A stretch of DNA of 64,000 bases. Source: Volvox africanus. Its lineage: Eukaryota; Chlorophyta; Chlorophyceae; Chlamydomonadales; Volvocaceae. The translations under genes and the position numbers were made by a program. The stretch is taken from positions 1-64,000 of the forward strand of contig BSDZ01000043.1 in NCBI GenBank assembly GCA_030268105.1, in the 5' to 3' direction. How positions within the stretch are numbered: the first letter of the stretch is position 1; every line of letters begins with the position of its first letter. Below are positions 1-12,700 of the stretch, piece by piece. Under the pieces are notes generated by a model. It was not told the DNA's origin. It searched no databases and saw only the letters and a list, made by a program, of their open reading frames with translations.

Positions 1-671
1 GAGATATAACTTACAATCTTACAGACCGAAGCATGCAATGGACGTGATCGCCGTCAGCGCCGGAAGTAAGCAATCCATCACGCGGCGGTGACAAGCGAAG
101 TTCAGGCTTAGCTCGGGCTAAAGTATAAGAGCGATTAGCAATAATAATGTTGAACACAGAAAAAAAAATGTCTTATCTTGCTTAAGCCGTCCTCGCATCT
201 GTTATACTCGTAGCATCGCAATGCCGTACGCTTTCACACTAGGAGGCCGATCCTAAGTGTGACAACCCTACTGCGTATAGGTGATGTTCATGTATAACAA
301 CGATAAGCCTTTCCAGCATTCGCATGATGCAAGGGTCCGAATAAACGATATTCGGTTGCAAGGCATGTATTGCGACGAGTGCGGCGTTCCCGACGTACGC
401 TACAATGAAGTAATATTATATCAAATAATATTACTTATCGTTCCATAGCACGAGCATAATGCGCCTTTGATTATTCATGCATGTTAGGCGGATCAGCCAT
501 GATGCGATGTCGCAGTGTATAATGGTAACATGCCAAACATATATAAATGTATGCAAATACATTTATGTCATGCAAGTTCATTCATATGCATCGATCATTC
601 ATCAAGTTAGCTCATCGCCTTGTAGCGTCGCATTGCCTACGCATTGGCGGGAAACGAACCGTAGCACAACA
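1..671 (-). mobile_element. Partial LTR of chromovirus subfamily A (R4 type)
   Basis: The sequence matches the R4 LTR at 47,119-47,922 from its base 136 onward and ends with the antisense LTR tip GTAGCACAACA. The outer part lies outside the window. LTRs of this family run TGTTGTGC...GTACAACA. Several one-base indels distinguish it from the copy-B LTR. No PPT adjoins the tip, so the sequence to the right is flanking DNA and this is the 5' end of a minus-strand element. Confidence 0.9.
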
Positions 672-1463
672 ATATGCACCAGGTTTCACGTGGCCCACGT
701 CGCGTTTTCGTCACTGAGTTCCACTGCTTGCGGTTGCAGAGAGTCGTGGATGTACCACCGGTCCTTGTGTTTCGTACCTTGTGATTGCATGACCTGTGAG
801 GTGTACGAGGAAGCCCAGTTGCGTGCGTGTTCTGGCAGTTGGTGTAGTACGCTGCTTAACGTCACATGTGGTTTTATTTTCCTGTCCACTCCCTATGGAG
901 GCAACATGCAGGTGTGCGGAGTCAGTTCTTTGCTGTGCAGTTCGCACCGGCACGTTGTAGCGTAGGTACGGATTGATTGCCAGCGTTGAGAAGTTGCCTG
1001 TGTTTTGGTTGTGGGTTAGTCGCCATGTGGCGGCTGCAGTGTGGAGTCCGGGTCAGCATGTGTTGCAGCATTATACGACAGTATTGCAGTACGTGCTGTG
1101 GGTCGATGTATGGTCCCCCCCTAGTAGGTTGTTTATGGTGTGGATCATGCAGAGCTCTTTCTGCTGTTGCTCGTGGTAAAGGGTGTCCATCTGGGTTGTG
1201 CGGGTTTGTCATTATCGGCCAGTGACTTGTTTTGATGGGGCCCCTGGCCCTGTTAGCCGCCACACTCGTGTGTTGCTAAGGGATGGGGTCGCTCGGTTCG
1301 CATGGTTTCATCTTGTGGCCCACACATTGGGTGCTTTCCGTTCCTTCAGGGTGTCCCTCTATCCCTGGAGCGGAGTCTCTATCCCACAGGCAATCATTAT
1401 CAGTGTATAACGATGAGGATTATTGTGGCACCAAATATCATGTTCTGTGGTATCGCCAAGCCG
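672..1463 (-). pseudogene. Josephin-like cysteine-protease ORF, copy A (frame-disrupted)
   Basis: This is the counterpart of the copy-B ORF at 47,862-48,710, split here into several frames by one-base indels. One frame (about 922-1,263) keeps the His-Thr-Ile-Asn-Asn stretch around the presumed active site. A second (about 711-953) holds LTGHAITRY, and a third (686-889) holds RWYIHDSL, the expected Trp-Asp-Ser segment after the catalytic His. Copy B has that last part out of frame, so neither copy is fully open. Either the gene is dead or this stretch carries sequencing errors. Confidence 0.55.
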
Positions 1464-1505
1464 GCTATCAGATAGATGTGTATCAGCCAGCTTGCATGTC
1501 CCTTT

Positions 1506-2242
1506 AGCCCTTCAGGCCTTTACCAATTGCGGGGATACTGATTCGACAGAATGGAGGCCGTTGGGCTGCTGTGGCAGCTGTACACATAGTGTGACCAGTT
1601 GGCTGCTGACACCATTATCTGCCTAGTCGCCGATGGGTGCTGACCTGCCCACTTGATTGTTTCAGCAGCATAGATTCGCAGGCGAGAGGCAAGGTCTCTT
1701 GCTACGGGTACGGCGCTGGCTGCTATTCGTGTAGTGAAGTGTCGTAAAACCCAAATCAGTCCAACTGTTAGTAATGTTAAATGGATGGCTAAGTCCAGTG
1801 GTCTCAGTGCTACTGCACAGGCGAGGGGCACTGACAGGCATAGCCGCAAGTAGGATCGTGTTGCCTGTCTGTTGCATGGATCTCCCTTTGCTTCGGTTCC
1901 ACTGTCTTGCTGCTCTATTGACTTTGTAGAGTGCATACGTTACCCCAAGGCCGGCAATGATACTGTACCCAATGAGGATCGTAATTTCGAGATCGTACAG
2001 CAGTGCTTTGATGGTATGGAAATTAGGTGCCCACCTGCGCGCATTACATCCCCTGGCAGGTGCACCCCAGTCAGTGTGCTTCTTCCCCGCATAAGATAAG
2101 GCAGAAAGGCTTTCCGGATGCCATGTGATGCGATCCATGGGCTAGCCAATCCAAGCATCGTCCCTGCAGTCAAAGATGGCGAGTTCTGGTGTGTGTAATG
2201 CACTTGTGGGGCATTCACTGTACGACAAAGGTTGTCCAGCAT
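1506..2242 (-). pseudogene. Multi-pass membrane protein ORF, copy A (frame-disrupted)
   Basis: This is the counterpart of 48,755-49,495 in copy B. Pieces of the same protein occur in three frames (1,520-1,936, 1,662-2,138 and 1,940-2,242), separated by one-base changes. The hydrophobic segments are still recognisable. Family unknown. Confidence 0.5.
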
Positions 2243-2332
2243 TCAACCAGCAACGTTCACACCTCCTTGGGCTGTGACCTTGATGTCAGGTGGTTGTTTG
2301 ATGGATCTCCTTAGATGTCCCCATAATCCTAT

Positions 2333-3027
2333 TCATTGCTTATGGTGGGCTTCGTTGGTTACCAGGTCGTTCGCCTGCAAGTTTCTTAGGTCTTCCACGT
2401 CCTTGCCTTCGTAGTTGCGGCATTTTCCAGAGACCATTCTAGTGTTGCAATTTGTGATTGCAATGATGTTATTTTTCTGTTAGGTGTATACAGTCAGAAG
2501 CTGCTCCTCGAGAAGGGTAGTCTGTTCCAGGTGTCCTTCTGTAGGTTCTGTTTGTAACGTATCTTAGAGAATTATCAGGTCTGTGGAATGCTTTTTCACA
2601 GACTTCGCCATCTGCTGGGCAAGAGTTGCTCTGGCTGTGGTCCTCCTTCAGACCCATAGCCTGGTCGTCACGAGCTGACTCTGAGAAGTAGGGATATGCA
2701 TTTACGGCCTTTTGCTTGGTCTCAGTTGGTGGTGAAGCCTGGGCTTCCCTGATTTGAATAATTGGCAGCATCCAGTCGTGACTTATAATGATGTTGAAAT
2801 TAAATTGTTTGGTGCGTTCTTTTCGTGACCCCTCCGGCAATCGCGTCCCACATGTGGCACGTTCCTGCACGTTCGTCGATTGACAAGGGGGGGGGTGACA
2901 GGAAAACACGGGTTCCACCGCTGCCGGAGCCAGGCTGTCACAGAACGCTGTTATCAGCTTGTAGAGTGTTAGGCATAACAGAACGCGGCAGATTGCAGTC
3001 TTCGCCTCACCTTTGCTGACTTACCAT
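2333..3027 (-). pseudogene. Secreted-type ORF, copy A (frame-disrupted)
   Basis: This is the counterpart of the 231-codon ORF at 49,586-50,281. The ATG (first base 3,027) and the TGA (2,333-2,335) are present, but indels such as the extra T near 2,470 and the missing T near 3,000 break the frame. Only the middle stays open as one long frame (2,469-2,918). Confidence 0.5.
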
Positions 3028-3244
3028 TTTTAAATTTCAGCAGCTCGCCTTGTTGTTATTGGAAGCTTTTATGTTATATTACTCAAAAACTAGTTTATTA
3101 ACAAATACTCCATCCTTGCGACCCTGCTTACAAACTCGACGAGGAAAAAACAATTTGTAATTCGTGATATTGCTATATACGCAAATAATAATGTCAGGGC
3201 GGAGCTTCTCAGTCATCAAAACGCTTCACATACATATTGTGTGT

Positions 3245-3745
3245 TCATGAGCAAACGGAGATTGCAGGCAGTGGGACCGAATCACAAATATACACTTCAT
3301 AAAAGCCCAACATATAATGTCCACAGAAAGCGATGATCTGGTCCGTAGACCATGAATTGCAATTTCCATAAATGGAAGCCGCACATTCATCACTAGAATA
3401 GCCGTATTTTTTCCTCAGTTCTGAGATGACTTTGTTAATTTTATCACAGCCCGCTTGGGATGTGGCCCACACTGCACTGTTGCACATGACGGGATAGCTA
3501 CTGGGAACCTCACCAAAGCAAAAGAATAAATCACTTAAGGAGTATCCATCAGCACATTTAGGGATGCACATCCCATACACTTCATCATAGCCGCTCTTGC
3601 AGGGAGGAGAGATGTAGTAACCTTCTTTGCGGTTGTAGGCTTTTCGAAGGCAGAAAGAACCTGCATCTGTATGTACATGTAAGCGGGTGGTCGTGCATAG
3701 GGACCAAATCCCAATTGGAAATCGTTTGCTGGAGTTTAATCCAAG
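3245..3745 (-). CDS. Terminal Cys-rich exon of the PAN gene, copy A
   Basis: The exon has 501 nt (166 codons plus TGA). A phase-0 acceptor, TTGCTTGCTCAG, fits the phase-0 donor of the last PAN2 exon. The protein carries about 16 Cys, with a segment of the form C-x2-GY-x5-GMC-x3-C-x2-GY and then FCF, a pattern of repeated short Cys loops. It has no transmembrane segment and no GPI-type hydrophobic tail, so the product is probably secreted. An alternative is that it is a separate small gene, because the ORF can be extended 12 bases upstream to a TTG but not to an ATG. Confidence 0.65.
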   Translation of the reverse strand, partial: LGLNSSKRFPIGIWSLCTTTRLHVHTDAGSFCLRKAYNRKEGYYISPPCKSGYDEVYGMCIPKCADGYSLSDLFFCFGEVPSSYPVMCNSAVWATSQAGCDKINKVISELRKKYGYSSDECAASIYGNCNSWSTDQIIAFCGHYMLGFYEVYICDSVPLPAISVCS

Positions 3746-6700
3746 CTGAGCAAGCAATTCATGGATCTAGCTTTCAGATACATACAGGTACAGTGAGACC
3801 CATCGCAGTAATATGCACTGGTGGTGAAAGATGGATGTCTGCCCACTCCAAATAATCACCAGCCATCGATCTGCAGCAGGTGATGAACGAATCAACAAAC
3901 CCTAAAACCCTAAGCCAGCATAACTGGCCTCAGATGAACTTCTCGTGCCTAAACATCACCTGTTTAAACATCTTGTGTTTCCCAATTTACCTGGTGATGG
4001 TAGTCATGGTGATGGGGGTGGTGGTGATGGAGGAGGTGGTGATGGGGGTCCACTTGCCTGCGACCAGCAGTGAGGGAATGCACCAGCCAGAAAAATAGTA
4101 AGGCAGGATGGTGTACCATTGCACGTGCTTCATTCTGTGCACCGACCATGCATGTGAGGAATACCCAGTATTATTAGGCAGCCGCCTCACGGCCATCAGT
4201 TGCACGATGATATTAATTTCAGTTGATAACGTAATCAACTGGCTAGGTATATAATTCTGGATCATGATAGCCGGCAAATTAAGGCTGTCCTATAATATGG
4301 CGGCACACTAAACCTATAAATACACACAAAAAAATATATATATATAGACAACTAGAGACATGTGAGCGAGGCGGCGGTTGGAATAATAGTTGTGATGTCG
4401 TTTCAGCAACCACCTACGATGACATAGACGGGTCACTCAAACAGACAATTATGAGCAACCTAATGATTCCCAACTGCCACATACAAACCCTTACACCGAT
4501 GGGGGTGGTGGTGGTGAGTGTTACATATTACATACCACAAGGAGCAATTATCTGTTGATGCAAACAACTGTGCAGCGTTAGGCAGGTAGGTGGAAAGGTT
4601 GGTATGCGGTATACATAGAATAGGAAAGTGGGTATGAAGATACCCACCCTGAAGCAGACTTTGTCCACATATGTGCTTGTATTTGTAGGTCCACAAACGC
4701 CAGTCAGTGGGTTAAGCTTCAAGTAACAGTAGTTGCCATCTGTGTGAACAAAGAACTCGCATCTTGAGTCTTGACTGCATGCATTACTGCAACTCTGTAG
4801 ACTGATGTTTGTGGCAAAGGAAGGACACGCTTTGGCGATGTCACCCACGTGGTCTCCTTTTACGTCATAATCTGCAGCACATTGGTACTGGCCACCTGCA
4901 TCGATCCACACACACATCAAGAGCGGAGGGCATACAATCTCAAAGGCACGACATTTGGCTCTTCAGAATTTATCTCAGGACACAACCAACATACATTATA
5001 CATCCGAGGAAAAATAATGATCCCATATTTCATCGGCCCAAATTGAAGTTGCTGTGGTGAAGTCAGTATGGGGCTGGGTGGCACCTGTATACATGAGGAT
5101 TATGATATCCATCGTCATCATAGTGACTTGCTTGCAAGCCCACTGTGATAGGAGATTTCTATTGGACGTCACTGAACCTCTGCTGTGTGGCATCCACCAC
5201 TCACCGCCTAATGATGAATAAATGCGCGTAAACCTTTACCCCCTTTACATCCTCGGGGCCCAGCTGTTTATCAAAACTGCTACAAATAAGATCAACATTG
5301 GGACCCCAGGGGCCAGGGAAAGAATGCTGCACCCACCTTCACACTTATTATTCCAGTCAGCACACATGATACGCCAAACACACATCATTTTGTGTCTTCA
5401 AATTAGTGCAGAGTTGCTTGAGGAGGTATAGAGTTGTAGCCCTCTCCCCAAACCACCATACAGAGTGTGTAGATGCATGCCCATCAACATGCAGCTGCTG
5501 ATTGAACTTATCCTATCTTGTGCGCGACCCCCGACCTATCTACCTACCATGCGTACTTTCCACCCAGGCCGTCCCTACCCTGCTGGCTCTATCTGGATCC
5601 CTGCAACACCAGCCTTTGATGACCTTAACTCCCTGACCTATCCCTTGACCTATTTTGACCTCGATTGATCTCTTGATTTTGATGAATAGCTTCGTTCCTA
5701 TACCATGGCCTGTACATACCATAGTTTGGGCGCACGAAGCAAAGTACATCCACGTAGTTTGGGCTGTAGTTATTGCTTCCAGCGGTTCCATTAAGAAACG
5801 AATACTTAAGATAGCACTTGCGGTCAAGAGTTCGCACAGAAAAGGTACACCTGTAGGAATGATCAATTTGCAGTTGCAAATGAAATGTACACCCAGTTGC
5901 ATGCATGCATGTATGCTTTATGCATGAACCATATGTATGCATGGGATACATGTACAATGCACTGCATGACATATGTATATACGTACTTTATAATGGACCA
6001 TGCTCTAATAACAAGAAAGAGCTCACCAGAAAGAGCTTACATCAGGATTAGATGTCCTAATCATGATCACGATACTACACTTACACATTACACCGCATTG
6101 CATAGTATACACATACTTCATGCGCGCGCATACACACACACACACACACAAGGCATACTAATACGTGACATACAAGAATGAATGAATGATGCACCTTCAG
6201 GGCATTCTTTTAAACATTGTCGAGACATTTTATTTGTTTGGTCCTCCACATATGTTTATATACATATATACATGTATACGTGTATATATAAATATATATA
6301 CATACCTAGTATTCGCGCCCTGTCACTCAAGCGACATTAGATGATGATGCAAATAAATTGTGCAGATGAATGCATGACCAGTTCAGGAAAGCATGCATGC
6401 CAGCTATGGAACTACATCTGCTAAGCGTAATACGTAACGACTGTCGTGCATGCACGATGCATATACATACTCATGATAAGGCAGCGAGCATCATATGTTA
6501 TACCTATATACCTACATGGGCTCATTGTAACACTCCTGGCGACAAGCGAGATAGTCGACTGTTTGGTTAATGATTCGAATGTCCTTTCCAAGGAAGTCAA
6601 TTTTAGCGTAGCAGCCCCAAGGCAGAGCTGGTGCTACAGGCGGTGATGGTGGTGGTGGTGATGCCAGAAGCGGTTTAGGAGGTGGTTGAGGCCGCGGTAA

Positions 6701-9700
6701 AGGAAGCTGTGGTGGAGGTGGTGATGGTGGCTTCGGTGATGGGGGTGGTGGTGATGGGGGTGGTGGTGATGTGGGAGGTGGTGATGGGGGTCCACTTGCC
6801 TGCGACCAGCATTGATGGAATGCACCAGCCAGGAAAATAGTAAGGAAGGATGGTGTACCATTGCACGTGCTTCATTCCGTGCACCGATCATGCATGTGAG
6901 GAATACCCAGTATTATTAGGCAGCCGCCTCACGGCCATCAGTTGCACGATGATATTAATTTCAGTTGATAACGTAATCAACTGGCTAGGTACATTATTCT
7001 AAATCACAACAACCTGCAAAGTAAGGTGGTGCTTAGTAGCTGTCCAGTAATATGGCGGCACACAAAACAAATTAACACGCACTCAATAAAGAATATATAG
7101 ACGATCAAAAACACGTGAGCGAGGCGGCAGTCGGAATAACGAAGGCCGCCATGTGGATGAAGGTTGCCACGGCCGCCGGATGCATGAGAATCGGCGACAG
7201 ACTGGTGAAAACAGCCCCAAATGAATGTCGTACAGTATAAATAATCTGTACATAGGCACTACAGCGCAATGCCAGAATTCATGAGGCCTTTTTAAGCGAC
7301 CACCTACGATGACATAGACGGGTCACTCAAACAGACAATTATGAGCAACCTAATGATTCCCAACTGCCACATACAAACCCTTACACCGATGGGGGTGGTG
7401 GTGGTGAGTGTTACATATTACATACCACAAGGAGCAATTATCTGTTGATGCAAACAACTGTGCAGCGTTAGGCAGGTAGGTGGAAAGGTTGGGTATGCGG
7501 TATACATAGAATAGGAAAGTGGGTATGAAGATACCCACCCTGAAGCAGACTTTGTCCACATATGTGCTTGTATTTGTAGGTCCACAAACGCCAGTCAGTG
7601 GGTTAAGCTTCAAGTAACAGTAGTTGCCATCTGTGTGAACAAAGAACTCGCATCTTGAGTCTTGACTGCATGCATTACTGCAACTCTGTAGACTGATGTT
7701 TGTGGCAAAGGAAGGACACGCTTTGGCGATGTCACCCACGTGGTCTCCTTTTACGTCATAATCTGCAGCACATTGGTACTGGCCACCTGCATCGATCCAC
7801 ACACACATCAAGAGCGGAGGGCATACAATCTCAAAGGCACGACATTTGGCTCTTCAGAATTTATCTCAGGACACAACCAACATACATTATACATCCGAGG
7901 AAAAATAATGATCCCATATTTCATCGGCCCAAATTGAAGTTGCTGTGGTGAAGTCAGTATGGGGCTGGGTGGCACCTGTATACATGAGGATTATGATATC
8001 CATCGTCATCATAGTGACTTGCTTGCAAGCCCACTGTGATAGGAGATTTCTATTGGACGTCACTGAACCTCTGCTGTGTGGCATCCACCACTCACCGCCT
8101 AATGATGAATAAATGCGCGTAAACCTTTACCCCCTTTACATCCTCGGGGCCCAGCTGTTTATCAAAACTGCTACAAATAAGATCAACATTGGGACCCCAG
8201 GGGCCAGGGAAAGAATGCTGCACCCACCTTCACACTTATTATTCCAGTCAGCACACATGATACGCCAAACACACATCATTTTGTGTCTTCAAATTAGTGC
8301 AGAGTTGCTTGAGGAGGTATAGAGTTGTAGCCCTCTCCCCAAACCACCATACAGAGTGTGTAGATGCATGCCCATCAACATGCAGCTGCTGATTGAACTT
8401 ATCCTATCTTGTGCGCGACCCCCGACCTATCTACCTACCATGCGTACTTTCCACCCAGGCCGTCCCTACCCTGCTGGCTCTATCTGGATCCCTGCAACAC
8501 CAGCCTTTGATGACCTTAACTCCCTGACCTATCCCTTGACCTATTTTGACCTCGATTGATCTCTTGATTTTGATGAATAGCTTCGTTCCTATACCATGGC
8601 CTGTACATACCATAGTTTGGGCGCACGAAGCAAAGTACATCCACGTAGTTTGGGCTGTAGTTATTGCTTCCAGCGGTTCCATTAAGAAACGAATACTTAA
8701 GATAGCACTTGCGGTCAAGAGTTCGCACAGAAAAGGTACACCTGTAGGAATGATCAATTTGCAGTTGCAAATGAAATGTACACCCAGTTGCATGCATGCA
8801 TGTATGCTTTATGCATGAACCATATGTATGCATGGGATACATGTACAATGCACTGCATGACATATGTATATACGTACTTTATAATGGACCATGCTCTAAT
8901 AACAAGAAAGAGCTCACCAGAAAGAGCTTACATCAGGATTAGATGTCCTAATCATGATCACGATACTACACTTACACATTACACCGCATTGCATAGTATA
9001 CACATACTTCATGCGCGCGCATACACACACACACACACACAAGGCATACTAATACGTGACATACAAGAATGAATGAATGATGCACCTTCAGGGCATTCTT
9101 TTAAACATTGTCGAGACATTTTATTTGTTTGGTCCTCCACATATGTTTATATACATATATACATGTATACGTGTATATATAAATATATATACATACCTAG
9201 TATTCGCGCCCTGTCACTCAAGCGACATTAGATGATGATGCAAATAAATTGTGCAGATGAATGCATGACCAGTTCAGGAAAGCATGCATGCCAGCTATGG
9301 AACTACATCTGCTAAGCGTAATACGTAACGACTGTCGTGCATGCACGATGCATATACATACTCATGATAAGGCAGCGAGCATCATATGTTATACCTATAT
9401 ACCTACATGGGCTCATTGTAACACTCCTGGCGACAAGCGAGATAGTCGACTGTTTGGTTAATGATTCGAATGTCCTTTCCAAGGAAGTCAATTTTAGCGT
9501 AGCAGCCCCAAGGCAGAGCTGGTGCTACAGGCGGTGATGGTGGTGGTGGTGATGCCAGAAGCGGTTTAGGAGGTGGTTGAGGCCGCGGTAAAGGAAGCTG
9601 TGGTGGAGGTGGTGATGGTGGCTTCGGTGATGGGGGTGGTGGTGATGGGGGTGGTGGTGATGTGGGAGGTGGTGATGGGGGTCCACTTGCCTGCGACCAG

Positions 9701-12700
9701 CATTGATGGAATGCACCAGCCAGGAAAATAGTAAGGAAGGATGGTGTACCATTGCACGTGCTTCATTCCGTGCACCGATCATGCATGTGAGGAATACCCA
9801 GTATTATTAGGCAGCCGCCTCACGGCCATCAGTTGCACGATGATATTAATTTCAGTTGATAACGTAATCAACTGGCTAGGTACATTATTCTAAATCACAA
9901 CAACCTGCAAAGTAAGGTGGTGCTTAGTAGCTGTCCAGTAATATGGCGGCACACAAAACAAATTAACACGCACTCAATAAAGAATATATAGACGATCAAA
10001 AACACGTGAGCGAGGCGGCAGTCGGAATAACGAAGGCCGCCATGTGGATGAAGGTTGCCACGGCCGCCGGATGCATGAGAATCGGCGACAGACTGGTGAA
10101 AACAGCCCCAAATGAATGTCGTACAGTATAAATAATCTGTACATAGGCACTACAGCGCAATGCCAGAATTCATGAGGCCTTTTTAAGCGACCACCTACGA
10201 TGACATAGACGGGTCACTCAAACAGACAATTATGAGCAACCTAATGATTCCCAACTGCCACATACAAACCCTTACACCGATGGGGGTGGTGGTGGTGAGT
10301 GTTACATATTACATACCACAAGGAGCAATTATCTGTTGATGCAAACAACTGTGCAGCGTTAGGCAGGTAGGTGGAAAGGTTGGGTATGCGGTATACATAG
10401 AATAGGAAAGTGGGTATGAAGATACCCACCCTGAAGCAGACTTTGTCCACATATGTGCTTGTATTTGTAGGTCCACAAACGCCAGTCAGTGGGTTAAGCT
10501 TCAAGTAACAGTAGTTGCCATCTGTGTGAACAAAGAACTCGCATCTTGAGTCTTGACTGCATGCATTACTGCAACTCTGTAGACTGATGTTTGTGGCAAA
10601 GGAAGGACACGCTTTGGCGATGTCACCCACGTGGTCTCCTTTTACGTCATAATCTGCAGCACATTGGTACTGGCCACCTGCATCGATCCACACACACATC
10701 AAGAGCGGAGGGCATACAATCTCAAAGGCACGACATTTGGCTCTTCAGAATTTATCTCAGGACACAACCAACATACATTATACATCCGAGGAAAAATAAT
10801 GATCCCATATTTCATCGGCCCAAATTGAAGTTGCTGTGGTGAAGTCAGTATGGGGCTGGGTGGCACCTGTATACATGAGGATTATGATATCCATCGTCAT
10901 CATAGTGACTTGCTTGCAAGCCCACTGTGATAGGAGATTTCTATTGGACGTCACTGAACCTCTGCTGTGTGGCATCCACCACTCACCGCCTAATGATGAA
11001 TAAATGCGCGTAAACCTTTACCCCCTTTACATCCTCGGGGCCCAGCTGTTTATCAAAACTGCTACAAATAAGATCAACATTGGGACCCCAGGGGCCAGGG
11101 AAAGAATGCTGCACCCACCTTCACACTTATTATTCCAGTCAGCACACATGATACGCCAAACACACATCATTTTGTGTCTTCAAATTAGTGCAGAGTTGCT
11201 TGAGGAGGTATAGAGTTGTAGCCCTCTCCCCAAACCACCATACAGAGTGTGTAGATGCATGCCCATCAACATGCAGCTGCTGATTGAACTTATCCTATCT
11301 TGTGCGCGACCCCCGACCTATCTACCTACCATGCGTACTTTCCACCCAGGCCGTCCCTACCCTGCTGGCTCTATCTGGATCCCTGCAACACCAGCCTTTG
11401 ATGACCTTAACTCCCTGACCTATCCCTTGACCTATTTTGACCTCGATTGATCTCTTGATTTTGATGAATAGCTTCGTTCCTATACCATGGCCTGTACATA
11501 CCATAGTTTGGGCGCACGAAGCAAAGTACATCCACGTAGTTTGGGCTGTAGTTATTGCTTCCAGCGGTTCCATTAAGAAACGAATACTTAAGATAGCACT
11601 TGCGGTCAAGAGTTCGCACAGAAAAGGTACACCTGTAGGAATGATCAATTTGCAGTTGCAAATGAAATGTACACCCAGTTGCATGCATGCATGTATGCTT
11701 TATGCATGAACCATATGTATGCATGGGATACATGTACAATGCACTGCATGACATATGTATATACGTACTTTATAATGGACCATGCTCTAATAACAAGAAA
11801 GAGCTCACCAGAAAGAGCTTACATCAGGATTAGATGTCCTAATCATGATCACGATACTACACTTACACATTACACCGCATTGCATAGTATACACATACTT
11901 CATGCGCGCGCATACACACACACACACACACAAGGCATACTAATACGTGACATACAAGAATGAATGAATGATGCACCTTCAGGGCATTCTTTTAAACATT
12001 GTCGAGACATTTTATTTGTTTGGTCCTCCACATATGTTTATATACATATATACATGTATACGTGTATATATAAATATATATACATACCTAGTATTCGCGC
12101 CCTGTCACTCAAGCGACATTAGATGATGATGCAAATAAATTGTGCAGATGAATGCATGACCAGTTCAGGAAAGCATGCATGCCAGCTATGGAACTACATC
12201 TGCTAAGCGTAATACGTAACGACTGTCGTGCATGCACGATGCATATACATACTCATGATAAGGCAGCGAGCATCATATGTTATACCTATATACCTACATG
12301 GGCTCATTGTAACACTCCTGGCGACAAGCGAGATAGTCGACTGTTTGGTTAATGATTCGAATGTCCTTTCCAAGGAAGTCAATTTTAGCGTAGCAGCCCC
12401 AAGGCAGAGCTGGTGCTACAGGCGGTGATGGTGGTGGTGGTGATGCCAGAAGCGGTTTAGGAGGTGGTTGAGGCCGCGGTAAAGGAAGCTGTGGTGGAGG
12501 TGGTGATGGTGGCTTCGGTGATGGGGGTGGTGGTGATGGGGGTGGTGGTGATGTGGGAGGTGGTGATGGGGGTCCACTTGCCTGCGACCAGCATTGATGG
12601 AATGCACCAGCCAGGAAAATAGTAAGGAAGGATGGTGTACCATTGCACGTGCTTCATTCCGTGCACCGATCATGCATGTGAGGAATACCCAGTATTATTA

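Noticed and set aside
5283..5400. Extra exon in the PAN1b-PAN2 intron (frame with CADWNNKC, or SFDKQLGPEDV)
   Set aside because: GT-AG borders can be drawn, but the phases do not fit PAN1b (phase 1) and PAN2 (phase 1) without further exons, while direct joining fits exactly. It may be an alternative exon, but it is not supported.
5222..6181. Plus-strand ORFs of 65-98 codons repeated in each array unit
   Set aside because: They lie antisense to exons or in introns, have no conserved features, and recur only because the DNA unit recurs.
6634..6891. His-rich and Thr-rich ORFs (HHHPHH, PITTTPIT) in every unit
   Set aside because: They are alternative frames of the SPPPP-coding linker exon. The SPPPP frame alone has matching splice phases at both ends.
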